The translations under genes were made by a program, and so were the position numbers. Below the pieces are notes generated by a model. It did no database searches, was not told the DNA's origin, and saw nothing but the letters and a program-made list of their open reading frames with translations. A DNA stretch of 64,000 bases from Liopterus haemorrhoidalis (lineage: Eukaryota > Arthropoda > Insecta > Coleoptera > Dytiscidae), in NCBI GenBank assembly GCA_963971575.1, contig OZ020611.1:183038535-183102534 (forward strand), read 5' to 3'. This document shows, one piece after another, positions 25,257 through 36,079 of this stretch; the stretch's first letter is position 1, and each line of letters begins with the position of its first letter.

Positions 25257-25546
25257 AGTCTTGCACCTTATTTTAATGTATACTAGTTATTGGCTCAGAT
25301 ATTCGATGGAAATTGGCCCCATTTACAGCCTCTTACCATCACCCTGAGTCTGTTCAAACTTTTTATTTTATTTATTTGTATTTGTCCGTGCAAGATTTCT
25401 TTTATTGAGTATGCATTATTTTCATGATATTATTTATTTATTGTCTTATTTATTGTTTTTATTATGTAGCTTAGACATTTAGATAGGCTGCGTTAGGCGC
25501 AAATAGCCTTTGTTGCTGTGCGCCAAAAATTTTAACTAACTAACTA
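25257..25546 (+). mobile_element. LINE 3' UTR with (AACT)n tail
   Basis: Continues from the ORF2 fragment. It ends GCTGCGTTAGGCGCAAATAG, a short hairpin-forming stretch, and a tandem TAACTAACTAACTAACT terminus. Many LINE clades end in such a short tandem tail rather than poly-A. This marks the true 3' end of the retroposed copy. Confidence 0.75.
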
Positions 25547-25549
25547 ACT

Positions 25550-26465
25550 GTCTTATGTGCAGTAAAATACGGTTAAGTAATAATAATAATAATAATAATT
25601 TATTTAATAGAGCATGCCTTTCTAATTTTATTAGTTACTTCTGTTAACTGTTGGAAGCCTTTATTCTGTTTCCATTTACTTAAAAAAAACTTGTTATTTA
25701 CGTTTTTATCTGATTCCTACATTAAACAATCAGTTCATGTTCAAAGGCATGGCAGTGAACGTGTTAAGTGGTTAAAGTATAAAAATGTCTGGGCCGACCC
25801 TGATTCGTATGTCTATATATATTGCATATGGGAGAAAGAGGAAAGAGGAGTGAAGTGGAGTGGTTTAGACAACGGTGGGTGATAGCTTGGCCTTTTTATT
25901 TCAGTGTTGTTTTCCTATTCTTTTTCATACAGTTGGAATTTCGAGTAACATTCTTAGTTCCCGTATGGGAGAATTCCCACTACGTATGTATGTAATTTAT
26001 GATACAGTGAACGCTTTTAAGAAGAAAAAACAACCAGCAACTACTCTTCGTCAGAGTTCACATCTTAAAAACAAATAATGCTTAATACAGATTATACGTA
26101 CCCACCGCTGTTTCAGATTCATCAACTCACTATAAGACAGTTGCTTCCAGCCAAGTATTTATGCATATTAGCACACCATTGCAGAAATGATTTAAAACTT
26201 ACGTTATAATTGAAGACTTGAAATACGCAAACTGCGCGCTCTTATAATGCATCTGTCAACTGTTATTTGTGATTTGATTTCCGTTGAGTTTATTTCGCTA
26301 AGTTTTGTTTCAAATTTTTCTTTTTTTGTTTCGTTTATTTCCCCAATTTTTAAGATGTAAGCAGCGTATCTATGTGACAGATCTGAAAACAGCTTTTGGA
26401 GAAGATGCTCAGACTCCACTGCGCGTTTTAAGAGATCCAGACATTTTAAAGATGGTAGAAATTCA
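25550..26465. other. Unassigned stretch with TAA microsatellite
   Basis: TAA repeats at 25,577-25,599. Minus frame 26,204-26,470 (88 codons) has no recognised domain. Confidence 0.4.
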
Positions 26466-26470
26466 ATCAA

Positions 26471-27430
26471 GGTCTTAACTCAACAACAATCCATAGATTC
26501 GCTTCGTTCAACTTTTGGTAATGAAGCTCCAGAAATGACTGTTTACAATTGGTTTGCAGAATTTCGTTGTGGCCGTGCTTCCGTCAGCGATGAATTTCGT
26601 GAAGGTCGACCAAAATCGGTTGTGATTCTAATAAAACATCGATGCTGTGCGCGAAATGATTGAAGAAGGTCGGCATGTGAATTACCGTGAGATAGAGTCA
26701 TCCTTTGGCATATCGCAAATTGCAATACATTCGATTTTGCATGAACATTTAGCTGTGAAAAAGATCTGTTCCCGATGGATTCCACATAATTTGACCCATG
26801 CTCAAAAAAGGCTCGTGTTGATTGGTGTAAGGGAATTCTAAAAAAAATCAACCTAGGCACTGCAAAATCAGTATACATCATTACAGGTGACGAAACTTGG
26901 ATTTATTCATATGAACTGGAAACTAAGCAACAATCCTCTGTTTGGGTCTTCCAAGATGAACCGAAACCCACAAAAGTTGTTCGTTCACGAAGCACTTCCA
27001 AGAAAATGGTCGCTTGTTTCTTCGGTTGTACTGGATATATCGCAGCCATTCCTTTAGAGGATCGGAGAGCAGTTAATGCTGAATGATATACAACAATTTG
27101 TTTGCCAGAAGTCATCGACAAAATCACGAAAAACAACCAAAAACGTCGCATCATTCTTCATCATGATAGCTCCTACACAGCACTTCAAACAATTGATTAT
27201 TTGAAGGAGAAAAACATCGAATTAATGTCTCTCTGCCCGTATTCACCTGATTTATCCTTTCACGATTTTTTTTTTTTGTCCCCAATGTTGTTCAAAAAAT
27301 GCTTGGACAGCGATTTTCATCAACTCAAGAAGCTGTTGAAGCCTTCGAAAAGCATGTTTTTGAGATACCAACTTCATAGTGGAAAAAATGTTTCGAGAAT
27401 TGGTTTGAACGCATGCAAAAGTATATAAAT
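26471..27430 (+). pseudogene. mariner transposase, nearly full length, frameshifted
   Basis: Most of a mariner transposase in pieces. N-terminal HTH: SLRSTFGNEAPEMTVYNWF, FREGRPKSVV. Second HTH: YREIESSFGISQIAIHSILH and HEHLAVKKICSRWIPHNL (26,700-26,800). Catalytic domain: GDETWIYSYE (first Asp, about 26,889), VVRSRSTSKKMVACFFGCTG, LHHDSSYTALQTIDYLK (second Asp; the usual Asn-Ala after it is replaced by Ser-Ser), and CPYSPDLSFHDFFF (third acidic site). Frameshifts at about 26,625, 26,840 and 27,080 and a homopolymer-T break at 27,270 kill it. A likely element end (GAACCGGGCACTTAG) follows at 27,482. Same subfamily as 11,213-11,623. Confidence 0.92.
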
Positions 27431-27639
27431 CTTAAAGGCGAATATTTTGAAAAGCAATAAAACATTTTGTACCAAAATTTTTGAACCGGGCACTTAGTTT
27501 TATCTAAAATTTCAATTTTTTTTCAAACATATCTGGAGTGTGGGGGGCAGAACAATTTTTAGAGGGATCCGCTCCCCCCCCCCCGGTATTTTTAGTTTAT
27601 AAGTTCTTTCTTTTATTTATTTGAGGTTGTTTATTTAAG

Positions 27640-27839
27640 CGTCTGTGTCAATGCGTCTGTATTGGATTTTTGATGTTTGTTGTTTCTTAATTATTAACTC
27701 TCTAAAATTGCGAATTCCCGCCCGCAACTCGGGTGATTCCTTGAGTGTGCAGTCACGTGCAGTTTACGATCGCTTACATGCTGTCCGTTATATCCGAAGT
27801 CCGTTGTATCGAGGTCCGGTATATCGAGGTTTCACTGTA
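27640..27839. mobile_element. Right end of a Tigger/pogo-like element
   Basis: The sequence GTCCGTTATATCCGAAGTCC, then CGAGGTCCGGTATATCGAGG and TTTCACTG followed by TA (27,838-27,839), is the complement of the widespread Tigger-type end CAGTGAAACCTCGATATA. No matching left end was found, so the copy is truncated at its left side. Confidence 0.6.
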
Positions 27840-27844
27840 TTCTA

Positions 27845-29505
27845 ATATTTAACCTACATAATTCAAGAAATTAAAATATTGAGTTACGAAGCTCTTCGTA
27901 GGATGGGTCGATATGTGATATTTTCTGGGTCTACTCAGATGTTTTTTTTTTTTATCACACGTTATAATCTTTACATAAATTTAAGTCAACGATAAGTTTA
28001 TTTTTGAAAGCCTTGTATAATACTGCGCGATTTTAAATTTAAAAACATTTTCTTTGAAACAACCTTTTTATATCTTATCATTATTTGCCAGATTATAACT
28101 AGTCTAAACTCAATCAGTTCATATAACAAGATAAGTTTAGTAAATGTACAATAACAGTACTGCCCATTAGAGTGGAAACATGTTTTACCAAACCCTGTAT
28201 ATCACTGCTTTATATCTAGCGCATTCAATCTTTATAGAATAAAAATATCGTGTTCAAAAGTTGCATTCATGACAAAAGTTTGAGAAATCCCAATAAGCTG
28301 TGGTGTTATTGATTTGAATGACAGAAACGCACTCAGAATTTTCATCCTCCCCTGAGTACTTTCACCAATATAACATGTCACAACCGTGATACATCTTACA
28401 TATTCACCGTTCACCGTTCACCGTTCACCGCTACTGCCGCACTGCATATCACTCTAGACCTGCCAAACTGATCTATCAACTTTTCATTGATAAAAACTAA
28501 TATATCTCCACATATAAAACTTTGACAGATATATTTTAAAATCCAACAACATTCGACAGCTTATTTATGTCATAAGTCAAAAAGTTAAGTAAGTGAAACA
28601 AACTGATAGAATGCTGGATTTCACAAAAAAATACAATACAGTAAACTCCCGTGTCATCATCATTATCGTCATCGTCACTATAGCCCGGGGTAAGTTTTCA
28701 CTTCCGTTTCAATATTCTGGGATTCCGAATTTTAATGTTCCATCGTTTAAGAATTATGGACACCTCTTCCAGGTTGCATAAAACTTTTAATAATCATAGC
28801 TAGATATAAAACATAAAAAATCACCTTAGTCGTCCAAAGTAGAGGGTTTTAAAAATTCTTTAATTTTTATTTCCCGTTTCCCGGTAAAAACGAAACATTT
28901 CCTGGAAAAAAAAAAACAAATTATTTTTCATGCTGATTGCGATACCGATACCGAAATCTTTGTTTAGTTAACTCTAATAGTCGTAATAAAAATAAAATTT
29001 CATAATCAACATATTATAATGCACTTATCATATCAGCATTCATCACTTTATAAATCAAAACATCGCTTAACAAAAATAAATTGATTATTTATTTTACGTG
29101 AAAAAAATATAAAATGCTGACATGTGTTTCTTTTGGTCTGATGGTACAGTTACTCAATTTAATATTCGGACACATATACAAGTTTAAAAGAAATCCATAA
29201 ATTTACCAATTTGCATTTTTTTTTTTTTTATTTCTATGGTATGGTATTAATTCTTTATTAATGTAAAAACAATGAGAAAAGAAAAAAATTGTTTTCTTTG
29301 AAACAGTCGAAATACTAATAATGTAAACAAATAAACGCACAAATACCACCACAATTTAATATTCAATTGAATTAAATTGAATTAAATTTATTTTATTTTT
29401 TTGCAAAAACAACATTTATTTAACTTTTCCGTAAAACTTTTACAATTTCCACCTCAAATTTAATATTTTTTTAAATTTATTTTTAAATAATCCGGGAAAA
29501 ATTAC
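27845..29505. other. Unassigned stretch with a family B scrap and a heptamer repeat
   Basis: A TTCACCG heptamer is repeated four times at 28,405-28,432. A short piece around 28,585-28,625 (GTAAGTGAAACAAACTGATA, GAATGCTGGATT) resembles the 5' part of family B. Otherwise AT-rich with nothing recognised. Confidence 0.45.
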
Positions 29506-29506
29506 C

Positions 29507-29809
29507 CTCTATTCCAGCGGTTCCCAAACTTTTTTGACCGCGACCCGGTACGAGGTTTTAAAACTTTTCGCGACCCACCTTATGAAAAAAAACATTTATT
29601 TACAAAACAAATTTTATTTGAAAGCAGTAGCTTTATAGTAATAAAAACTAATAAATAGTAATAAATAGTATAGTACAGTAATAAAGAACATAGTATAGTA
29701 ATAAAGAGCACAAATACACACTATTCTAGTGATTAACTGACGTAAAAAAAAATAATATGTACAAAAAATATCTTTTTTGACCCACACTTTCGGAAACATT
29801 GCTCTAGTT
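29507..29809. mobile_element. hAT MITE (CAGCGGTTCCCAAAC type)
   Basis: A 287-bp element at 29,515-29,801. Left end CAGCGGTTCCCAAACTTTTT, right end GTGTGGGTCA-type sequence as CCACACTTTCGGAAACATTG: imperfect TIRs. Flanks CTCTATTC (29,507-29,514) and CTCTAGTT (29,802-29,809) agree at 6 of 8 positions. The interior is an AT-rich ATAGTAATAAA-type simple repeat with no coding capacity. Confidence 0.7.
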
Positions 29810-29989
29810 TTTGTCAAAGTTAGTTGTCCAAATTAAATTAAATAAGATTTACTGATCCTCTTAGACCGTGGTCCCCAAAGTGATCGATATGATATTGATA
29901 GGGGCAATTTGACTTCGGGGGTTGATTGGGGTCGACGGAATAGATCGAAGGTTATTCTTTGTTGTCCGTAGACCGGTGTGCTGTTGTTG

Positions 29990-30170
29990 GGACCGTGGTC
30001 GGCACATTTGCTATTCTTTTGAATTTCTCGTCTCCTCCGGTCATTACTTGAAAATTTTGCCCCCCCCCGTTCTCACTTGAAAAATTTGGATACCTCCCGG
30101 TCATCAGTAGAAAATTTGGGATTCCCCCGGTCATCACTTGAAAATTTTGGATTCTCCCATCCTGGAGGAG
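29990..30170. repeat. Short tandem array (GGTCATCACTTGAAAATTT)
   Basis: About five degenerate copies of a unit near 33 bp long, each containing (C)n-GGTCAT(C/T)A-CTTGAAAATTT. Read on the minus strand it gives the periodic peptide MMTGG-x-PNF, a by-product of the repeat. The upstream start CCGTGGTCCCCAAAG (29,866) resembles a hAT end, but no partner was found. Confidence 0.55.
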
Positions 30171-30397
30171 AAGGAGTAAGCAATGTACCTATTGGGATCA
30201 ACAGCGCTATGAAGTGACACCAAGCGGACAGAATTTGAACTAGTGGAACGAGTAACAGTTTACTAGTGTCATGTTCTGTGTTACTAGTGGATACCTCGTG
30301 TTGGTTGTATCGCGTTTAAACTTTAATGTTGCAGTTTGTTTGTAACATTAACTTTTGATAGCAACTATTATTCTTTTATATATTATTTTGTGTTATA

Positions 30398-30532
30398 ATG
30401 AGTTGTCATAACACAAACTGCTGTGTATTTGGTTGTCACTCTAAGTTAAGAAGTGAGAGAAACATTCAGTTCCATTTTTTTCCAAATGGAAATCAATTTG
30501 TGAAAATAATAAATATATTTGGTGCTGTGGAA
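30398..30532 (+). pseudogene. THAP zinc-finger N-terminus, truncated
   Basis: An ATG opens 45 codons beginning MSCHNTNCCVFGCHSKL and continuing to IQFHFFPNG. CCVFGC (C-x3-C) followed about 10 residues later by the FHFFP signature is the first half of a THAP domain, the C2CH DNA-binding finger found in P-element transposases and in host THAP proteins. The second half (the C-x2-H pair and AVPTIF-type tail) is absent and the frame ends at TAA 30,533. Either an exon boundary follows or, more likely, this is a decayed P-element-like transposase start. The 5' side (30,240-30,397) looks like untranslated leader. Too short for certainty. Confidence 0.5.
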
Positions 30533-30832
30533 TAAATAAATAGGTAAAAAAGCATGGGAAACAGCTACAGATTACACCATTGTTAACTTATTAATATTTA
30601 ACAAACTAGTATTTATTAAAAATATTAAATAAGATATACTCAATTATAAAAATCCTTCTCGAGCATAAATAAATATCTACCCGTGTAACTTTAATACAGG
30701 ATTAGGGCATGCGATCTCAAATATTGTACGTAGATATTCTGATACGGTGATTTCCAACTGCTTGTTTGTAAACATAACCCACATATGTCGACATGCTCAT
30801 AATTTTTTTCCGAAATTCCGTTTAATATAACA

Positions 30833-31204
30833 CGACTGACCATAGGCGCCCGCAAGGGGGGGCAAGATGGGTCTGTTGCCCCCCCCTTGATTTCGGAACC
30901 AATTACCAATTCGTATCTTAGAAAAAAAAAATATTATTTAAATATAAAATTCATAAAAAAAAACAATATTTTTTTTATTTTTGCTTTAGCAACTTTGGCT
31001 ATTAGCCAGGATAGTTCTTATTTACTAAATCGATGATTTTTAACTATAGAGAATACATTTTTAACTAGAAAATAAGTGTTTATCCTCAGCGGGGATCGTT
31101 CCCAGACCCGCCACGTGGAAAGTGTTGTTCGAATATGACATCTATATCTATGTTTTGGTCTTGCCCCCCCTAGAATAATTTCTACGGGCGCCTATGCGAC
31201 CGGC
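30833..31204. mobile_element. hAT-type MITE (CATAGGCGCCCG TIR)
   Basis: A 356-bp element at 30,841-31,196 starting CATAGGCGCCCGCAAGGG and ending TTTCTACGGGCGCCTATG. TIR of 14 bp with one mismatch, plus inner GGGGGGGCAAGA / TCTTGCCCCCCC blocks. Flanks CGACTGAC and CGACCGGC match at 6 of 8. No coding. Confidence 0.78.
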
Positions 31205-31840
31205 GTTTAACAACTCCTCTCCTTCAACTACACACTTAGAAGACGGTGTTGCACTTAAAAAATTAAAAGGACCAAGGATAGCTTTTAATTAAACATTGTA
31301 AGTCAAAGATTTAACATGTAAACAAATGAGGACAACGCCGCCATCGGCCATTGTTGAGTCCAATATATACCGTGTGTGCAAAAAAACGCGGAACATAGCA
31401 GATTAACATGGGATTTTAGATAAGTGCGGAAATTGTACTGTATATTTTAGAGCAAAAAAAGAAGAATAAGAAATTGTTAACAATTAGTTGTTTTTAAAAA
31501 GTCTACACTTTATGCCATAGAATATCTGTAATATTAGATATTTGGAAAATAAAATATGATGTTTTCGTCAAAATACAGATAATCGTGAATTCGGGACATT
31601 CGAAAAATTCGTGAATGGTCAAACAAGTTTAGGGACCCTGCCGTAGAGAGTCAAGTATGAATGTTATTATTATTATTTTTTTTTTTAATAGTGTCATTTT
31701 TACATCATTCTGTTTATGATAATCTCTACAGACGCCTATAATTCCACATTTTGAAGATATTTAAGTTATCCTACGTAACCCTAAAACACAGGTTAGGAAG
31801 CACTTATACTCGTTATGCAAAAGGGACCGTGAAACTAAAT
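31205..31840. other. Unassigned AT-rich stretch
   Basis: Nothing recognised. A TTA/T-rich microsatellite lies near 31,662-31,688. Confidence 0.4.
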
Positions 31841-31849
31841 TTAAAAACT

Positions 31850-32330
31850 CTTTAAGTGTGAATTTTCACTCATTTTGTATTTAGTAAGTGGTAACAAATT
31901 GTGGGTAACTACATATTAAATAACATAAATTTGATAACTTTTAAAAGAATAATCCACGTGATTCCAGCTAGAAACTTACAAGCGTACTTAAGATGCGCTA
32001 GCTTCAAGACCCAAGTATAGCTACCCAGTTTACCAGTCAGACAGATAAACATTGTAAGCATGGTGTTGCAAAACATTCGATAAAATTAGAAATAATTATC
32101 AGATCAAAAATGCTATTCCGGTACACGTTAATTAGAATTTTTTTCAGATTTTCAGATTAACCCTCCTAGGTTACATGGTATAGAACAAGAGCTTTTTAGC
32201 ACATTTATGGAAAAAATCGTGTTAAATAGTTTTATATATATATTTAACGAAAAGCCCATAAAAAAATTATTTTTCAAATATAATGTCCAGATATCCTCTC
32301 CCTAATTTGTTTAAAAGTACCGCGTGTTGG
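31850..32330 (+). repeat. Family B, copy 3 (5' part)
   Basis: Collinear with 61,495-61,900 over several hundred bases: GTGTGAATTTTCACTCATTT, TAATCCACGTGATTCCAGCT, AAGATGCGCTAGCTTCAAGA, CAGTCAGACAGATAAACATT, ATTATCAGATCAAAAATGCT and GAGCTTTTTAGCACATTTAT. The similarity fades before the element starting at 32,549. No coding. Confidence 0.75.
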
Positions 32331-32548
32331 AGTACGAAAAAGAAATACTTTATTTCAAATTGAGCAAGCAAGAGCTGAGCAGAACAAAATGAGTCCGCTT
32401 AATCGAATGGCAACCCTTTATAATGAAAGTCTGGGAGTAATTGAAGAATTAGACTTATTTTATATGAATTTCGCATTGTTCAAAAAGACTTCATATACTA
32501 TGTAAAACCTTTTCATAAACCATACTACTGCACTGAATATGTCCATGT

Positions 32549-33495
32549 AATAGGGGATACGCATAAAATTTATATTTCCTTAAAACTACATTTTTTTGAT
32601 ATGCTAATGTTAATTATGTCACCTAACAGAACAAAAATCACATTTTAATTAATATTATAGCAAAAAATTTTAATTAAAATATTATAAATTTGAAATAAGC
32701 CGACCACAGCGCGAACGTTGCTGAGTAAATACGACTGAGCATGACGTCAAACCCCAGACAGCCCAGACTACAACATAATCTTAACGTGTGTATATTGTAT
32801 TATTCGAGAGTTTTGTATTTGTTTATAAACAATTTTTCACGCATTTATTATTAAAATGGCAGATAAAGATTTTGTTTGGGCTCAGAGTGATAATTTACTC
32901 AACATTGATGCTTTTATGCTCATGGAATATATGAAAAATAATGAATGCTACAGTGCTGAAGAAATACGTGGTGTCAAAACAGACTTGTAAGTAAACCATT
33001 TATGTATTATTTAACTTTATGTAAACAATAAACGCTGCAACTCTGTAAAATTTAATATTTATGTAATTTAGATATCATAATTTTACTACATTGTTTACAT
33101 GAAGTTACAAAACGTTAGAGGCATAATTGAAATACTGCAATATAGGATATACCATATATTTTAATATAAATTTTAATTCGGTAAACATGTATAAATTGTT
33201 TTTATAGAATTAAACTTTATTTTAATTAAAATCACTCTAACTTTACACAATCTATAAAAGTTATACAAGCAAATAAGTTCACGACAGACTGCGTAGGCTG
33301 TACGCTGTACACTGGATAGGCTGTACGCACTACACTTATGTAGGGTATGACGTCACACGTGGTTTTCGCGCGCTACATACATTTATGATTATTCTAAGCC
33401 TTCAATTTAAAAAAAAAATGCATTTTTTTTTTATGTTATATTCAACAAGAGGAATATAATAAAAAATAAAAAAACAATCATGCCTATCCCCTATT
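32549..33495. mobile_element. TIR-bounded unit carrying a coding exon
   Basis: AATAGGGGATACGCAT (32,549-32,564) and ATGCCTATCCCCTATT (33,480-33,495) form 16-bp inverted repeats with one mismatch. Inside, near both ends, lie TGACGTCA palindromes (about 32,740 and 33,347) and GC-richer sequence around the exon described separately. The flanking bases do not give an obvious target duplication, so a transposon is probable but not proven. It could be a gene-capturing non-autonomous element, or a deleted autonomous element whose first exon remains. Confidence 0.5.
32856..32986 (+). CDS. Putative first coding exon ending in a perfect splice donor
   Basis: An ATG in a good context (AAAATGG) opens 43 codons, MADKDFVWAQSDNLLNIDA through EEIRGVKTD, and reaches GACTT followed immediately by GTAAGT (32,987-32,992), a consensus 5' splice site; reading on without splicing meets TAA at once. 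The exon is 131 nt. The end, YSAEEIRGVKT, resembles from memory the N-terminus of expanded insect proteins with a SWIM finger and YqaJ-type nuclease domain, where an acidic/aromatic start precedes RGVKT. That match is a recollection, not a search result. No downstream exon was found before the right inverted repeat at 33,480. CRE-like TGACGTCA at about 32,740 could be promoter. Confidence 0.45.
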
Positions 33496-33791
33496 GTATA
33501 TTTGATTCACATATGTATTCAAAAACAAAATGAGCTGAACATAACCTTATATTATTATATTATAGTATAAAATATAACTTAATGTAGTAAAACTTGTATG
33601 GGACTATGGGCACATTTGGGACCTTTGGTCTGGAGTGTCCTTTATTTCAATAAATGAATAATAATATGTTGGTCTTACCAAGCATTAAGAGGTTTCATTT
33701 GATAACCATTCAAAATTTTATAAAATTATGTTTTTCGTTGAATAGACATTTCTTTATATTTTACCCGCGGTGTATTTATTTGAACTATATG

Positions 33792-35238
33792 TAGGGGAGA
33801 TGTGGGGACGGTGGCACACATTTTGGTTTTCTGTACATAACATCTTCAATTTTGAATTTTTTAAATAAATCTTTTCGCCACTTAATACTTATAATGTCGT
33901 TGTTTAAATAACCTGTTAAAAATTAATGTCCTTATCCCGTGCTATTTATAATTAATATTTTTGTTGACCTCTGCAATTGTGCCACTGTACCTATACGTGA
34001 GGGTACAGTGAAACAGCATTAGGGATACAGTGGAACAATAAATATAAAAGGTATCTAAAGAATCTGTATATGTATCAATAATTTTTACTGAAACTTCAAT
34101 TCAATGTCTTTAAAAATAAATCATCTGAAAGGTACTGAAAAATTTATAATATTGAAAAAAAAATCAAATTTTTTGGAACAAACCACTAAGTAATTAAATA
34201 ATGTATATAAATATATAAATGTAAATTTATTATTAATATAAAAAAATAAACTTTGGTAAGTTTCTTGGAAGCAGTAAGTTTTGATAGTGTTGATTTTAAT
34301 GCTAATTATATTTCATTAAATTTACTGTAAAAGTCAGAACGTCTAAACGGTGTTTTGTGCTACCAGACGGAGCAGGAGATGGTAAAACTTTTAACAGCTC
34401 TGATTTTTTAAATGTGTAATTTTCATTTGTTTTAATAAATTTAAAGAGTAGAGTCAGTCGTCGGAGATATGTTACAACAATATCGTCAGTCGTTATTTCT
34501 ATGATTTCCCCTATAGAGTGGCTCTTCATTTTATTCTTTCCGTATCCCTCAAATGTTAAGGCATATTGCCTTACTTTAATATCCTTGTTTACGTAGTCTG
34601 TCGAATCTGTATCACATTCAGAATCAAAATTATCATCTGAGTTTGAATTCTCATCAATATTGACATCAGTATCAGATGTGTCTGAACTTAGAAGAATATC
34701 TTTTAATTTTCTGATTTTTTTTATTTTGAGCAGCTTGGAATTATTCTTCTAACTCGTACCCACGTACGTGGGTACAGTGGCTCACTGTACCACTGTATCC
34801 ACATAACACGTGTGCCACTGTTAACCTAACCCTATTTTCACGAACATTTTATCAAATATAATAAATGATATAGTTTAGAACATTAGTAATTGCTTTACAC
34901 TGTAGACAAATGACCAATTTACAACATGTAATACAAAATTTATTACTAATTTAGTTGTGTCTCGTTCTAATAAAAATTTTCTCGTTACGAAAAACTTTAG
35001 TTTGCCTACCTCAAATCAACATTTTCATCATAGATGGCGGGACTTTATAGAATAAAATAATATAAATATAATATAATATAAATAATATAAATTTATAGAC
35101 TCAAAATGTGGATAGTATAATTTCTTAGTATCAGAGGGGCCTATATATACCCAAACAGACATGAAAATATTCTATACTTCAAAGATATTTCAAATGTTCC
35201 ACTGTACCAATTGTGCCACCGTCCCCACATCTCCCCTA
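33792..35238. mobile_element. Tigger/pogo-like element with perfect 25-bp TIRs
   Basis: The 1,443-bp element 33,794-35,236 has perfect 25-bp inverted repeats beginning GGGGAGATGTGGGGACGG (right copy 35,212-35,236), directly flanked by TA on both sides (33,792-33,793 and 35,237-35,238), as in Tc1/mariner/pogo. GTGGCACA and CACTGTACC motifs recur in the interior (about 33,982, 34,010, 34,775, 34,800). It still holds the C-terminal end of its transposase on the minus strand. Most of the coding region is deleted. Confidence 0.85.
34302..34757 (-). pseudogene. Tigger/jerky-type transposase, C-terminal end
   Basis: About 150 codons open from just after a TAG (34,758) to the stop at 34,302. An acidic stretch (DTSDTDVNIDENSNSDDN) leads to YALTFEGYGKNKMKSHSIGE, DDIVVTYLRR and KSELLKVLPSPAPSG, ending LTFTVNLMKYN. 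A lysine/asp-rich linker followed by a small beta-rich module (F-G-x-x-x-YxVGxI, V-x-FLR, F-x-FP, x-V-x-LPxP) is the usual C-terminus of pogo/Tigger-derived transposases in insects. The CENP-B HTH and DDE domain are missing. The acidic linker frame is clean, suggesting fairly recent deletion. Confidence 0.6.
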
Positions 35239-35359
35239 CCTAGTTTATCTATACTGGGTGACAACTTTTACTACGGAACATAAGAGAATAACATTAAAAT
35301 CTATTTTTTTTTTTTTTTTTTGTGATTGCTGCTTCCCATATTATTTTACAAGCTCCGTG

Positions 35360-35745
35360 ATGAATCAATCAAGAGAATTTTAACCCATTTCTAATGATGC
35401 CAAAAACTTTTGCGATCGACTTCGATATTTTTAGTCTTTTCTTAGAATTTTACTCTTTAAATAATCACGCATCACCATGAATTTGGCAATAAAAACAAAA
35501 CATTATAATTTTACCTATCAATCGAAAGCTATATCAAAAATTCATTGTAATGCGTGCATTTAAATGCATTTAAAACAAAAAGTCTTTAAATTCATGATAT
35601 ATGGGAAATAAATTACTATTATTATGAATTTTGCCCATATTTCGTAGTATAAAAAATTTAAAAAAAGAAAATATCAAAATCGATTGCAAAAGATTTCGGT
35701 ATCATTAGAAGCGGGTAAAAATTATCTTTCGATTGATAAAGTATT
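35360..35745. mobile_element. Element with about 80-bp inverted repeats
   Basis: The left arm (about 35,360-35,445) contains TTTTAACCCATTTCTAATGA and CTTTTGCGATCGACTTCGAT. The right arm (about 35,660-35,745) contains the complement, AAAATCGATTGCAAAAGA and TCATTAGAAGCGGGTAAAAA. The arms are about 80% alike. The outer limits are unclear and the interior is AT-rich. Confidence 0.6.
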
Positions 35746-36079
35746 TACAAAATGAAATGACCACTCTTGTTAAGAAGCTTAACAATTCAGTAATGGGTTT
35801 ATGGCAGTAATCCTTAGACCTATTGCTGAAAAAAATATATAAGAGGTATTAATGGAATTTTAAATTTAAATAGAATAGATGTAACATTAGTTCAATTGAA
35901 GTTTCTTAAAAATCATTAAGGGTATTTTCCAAATTTATAATCCTATTCTTTCTAAATTTTAGGGTTTTGTTATACTTGTTAGTTAGTTAATTTTCAACGA
36001 TCATAGCGTGCATACATTAACAACATGGCTATTTGGTGACCATTTAATTTTGAAAAAATTCCTAATTTCTGTAGTGAAA

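Noticed and set aside
26204..26470. 88-codon minus frame as a gene
   Set aside because: It has no recognised motif, partly overlaps the start of a mariner copy, and lacks splice or promoter signals.
29866..30170. Further hAT element starting CCGTGGTCCCCAAAG
   Set aside because: No matching right end or target duplication was found.
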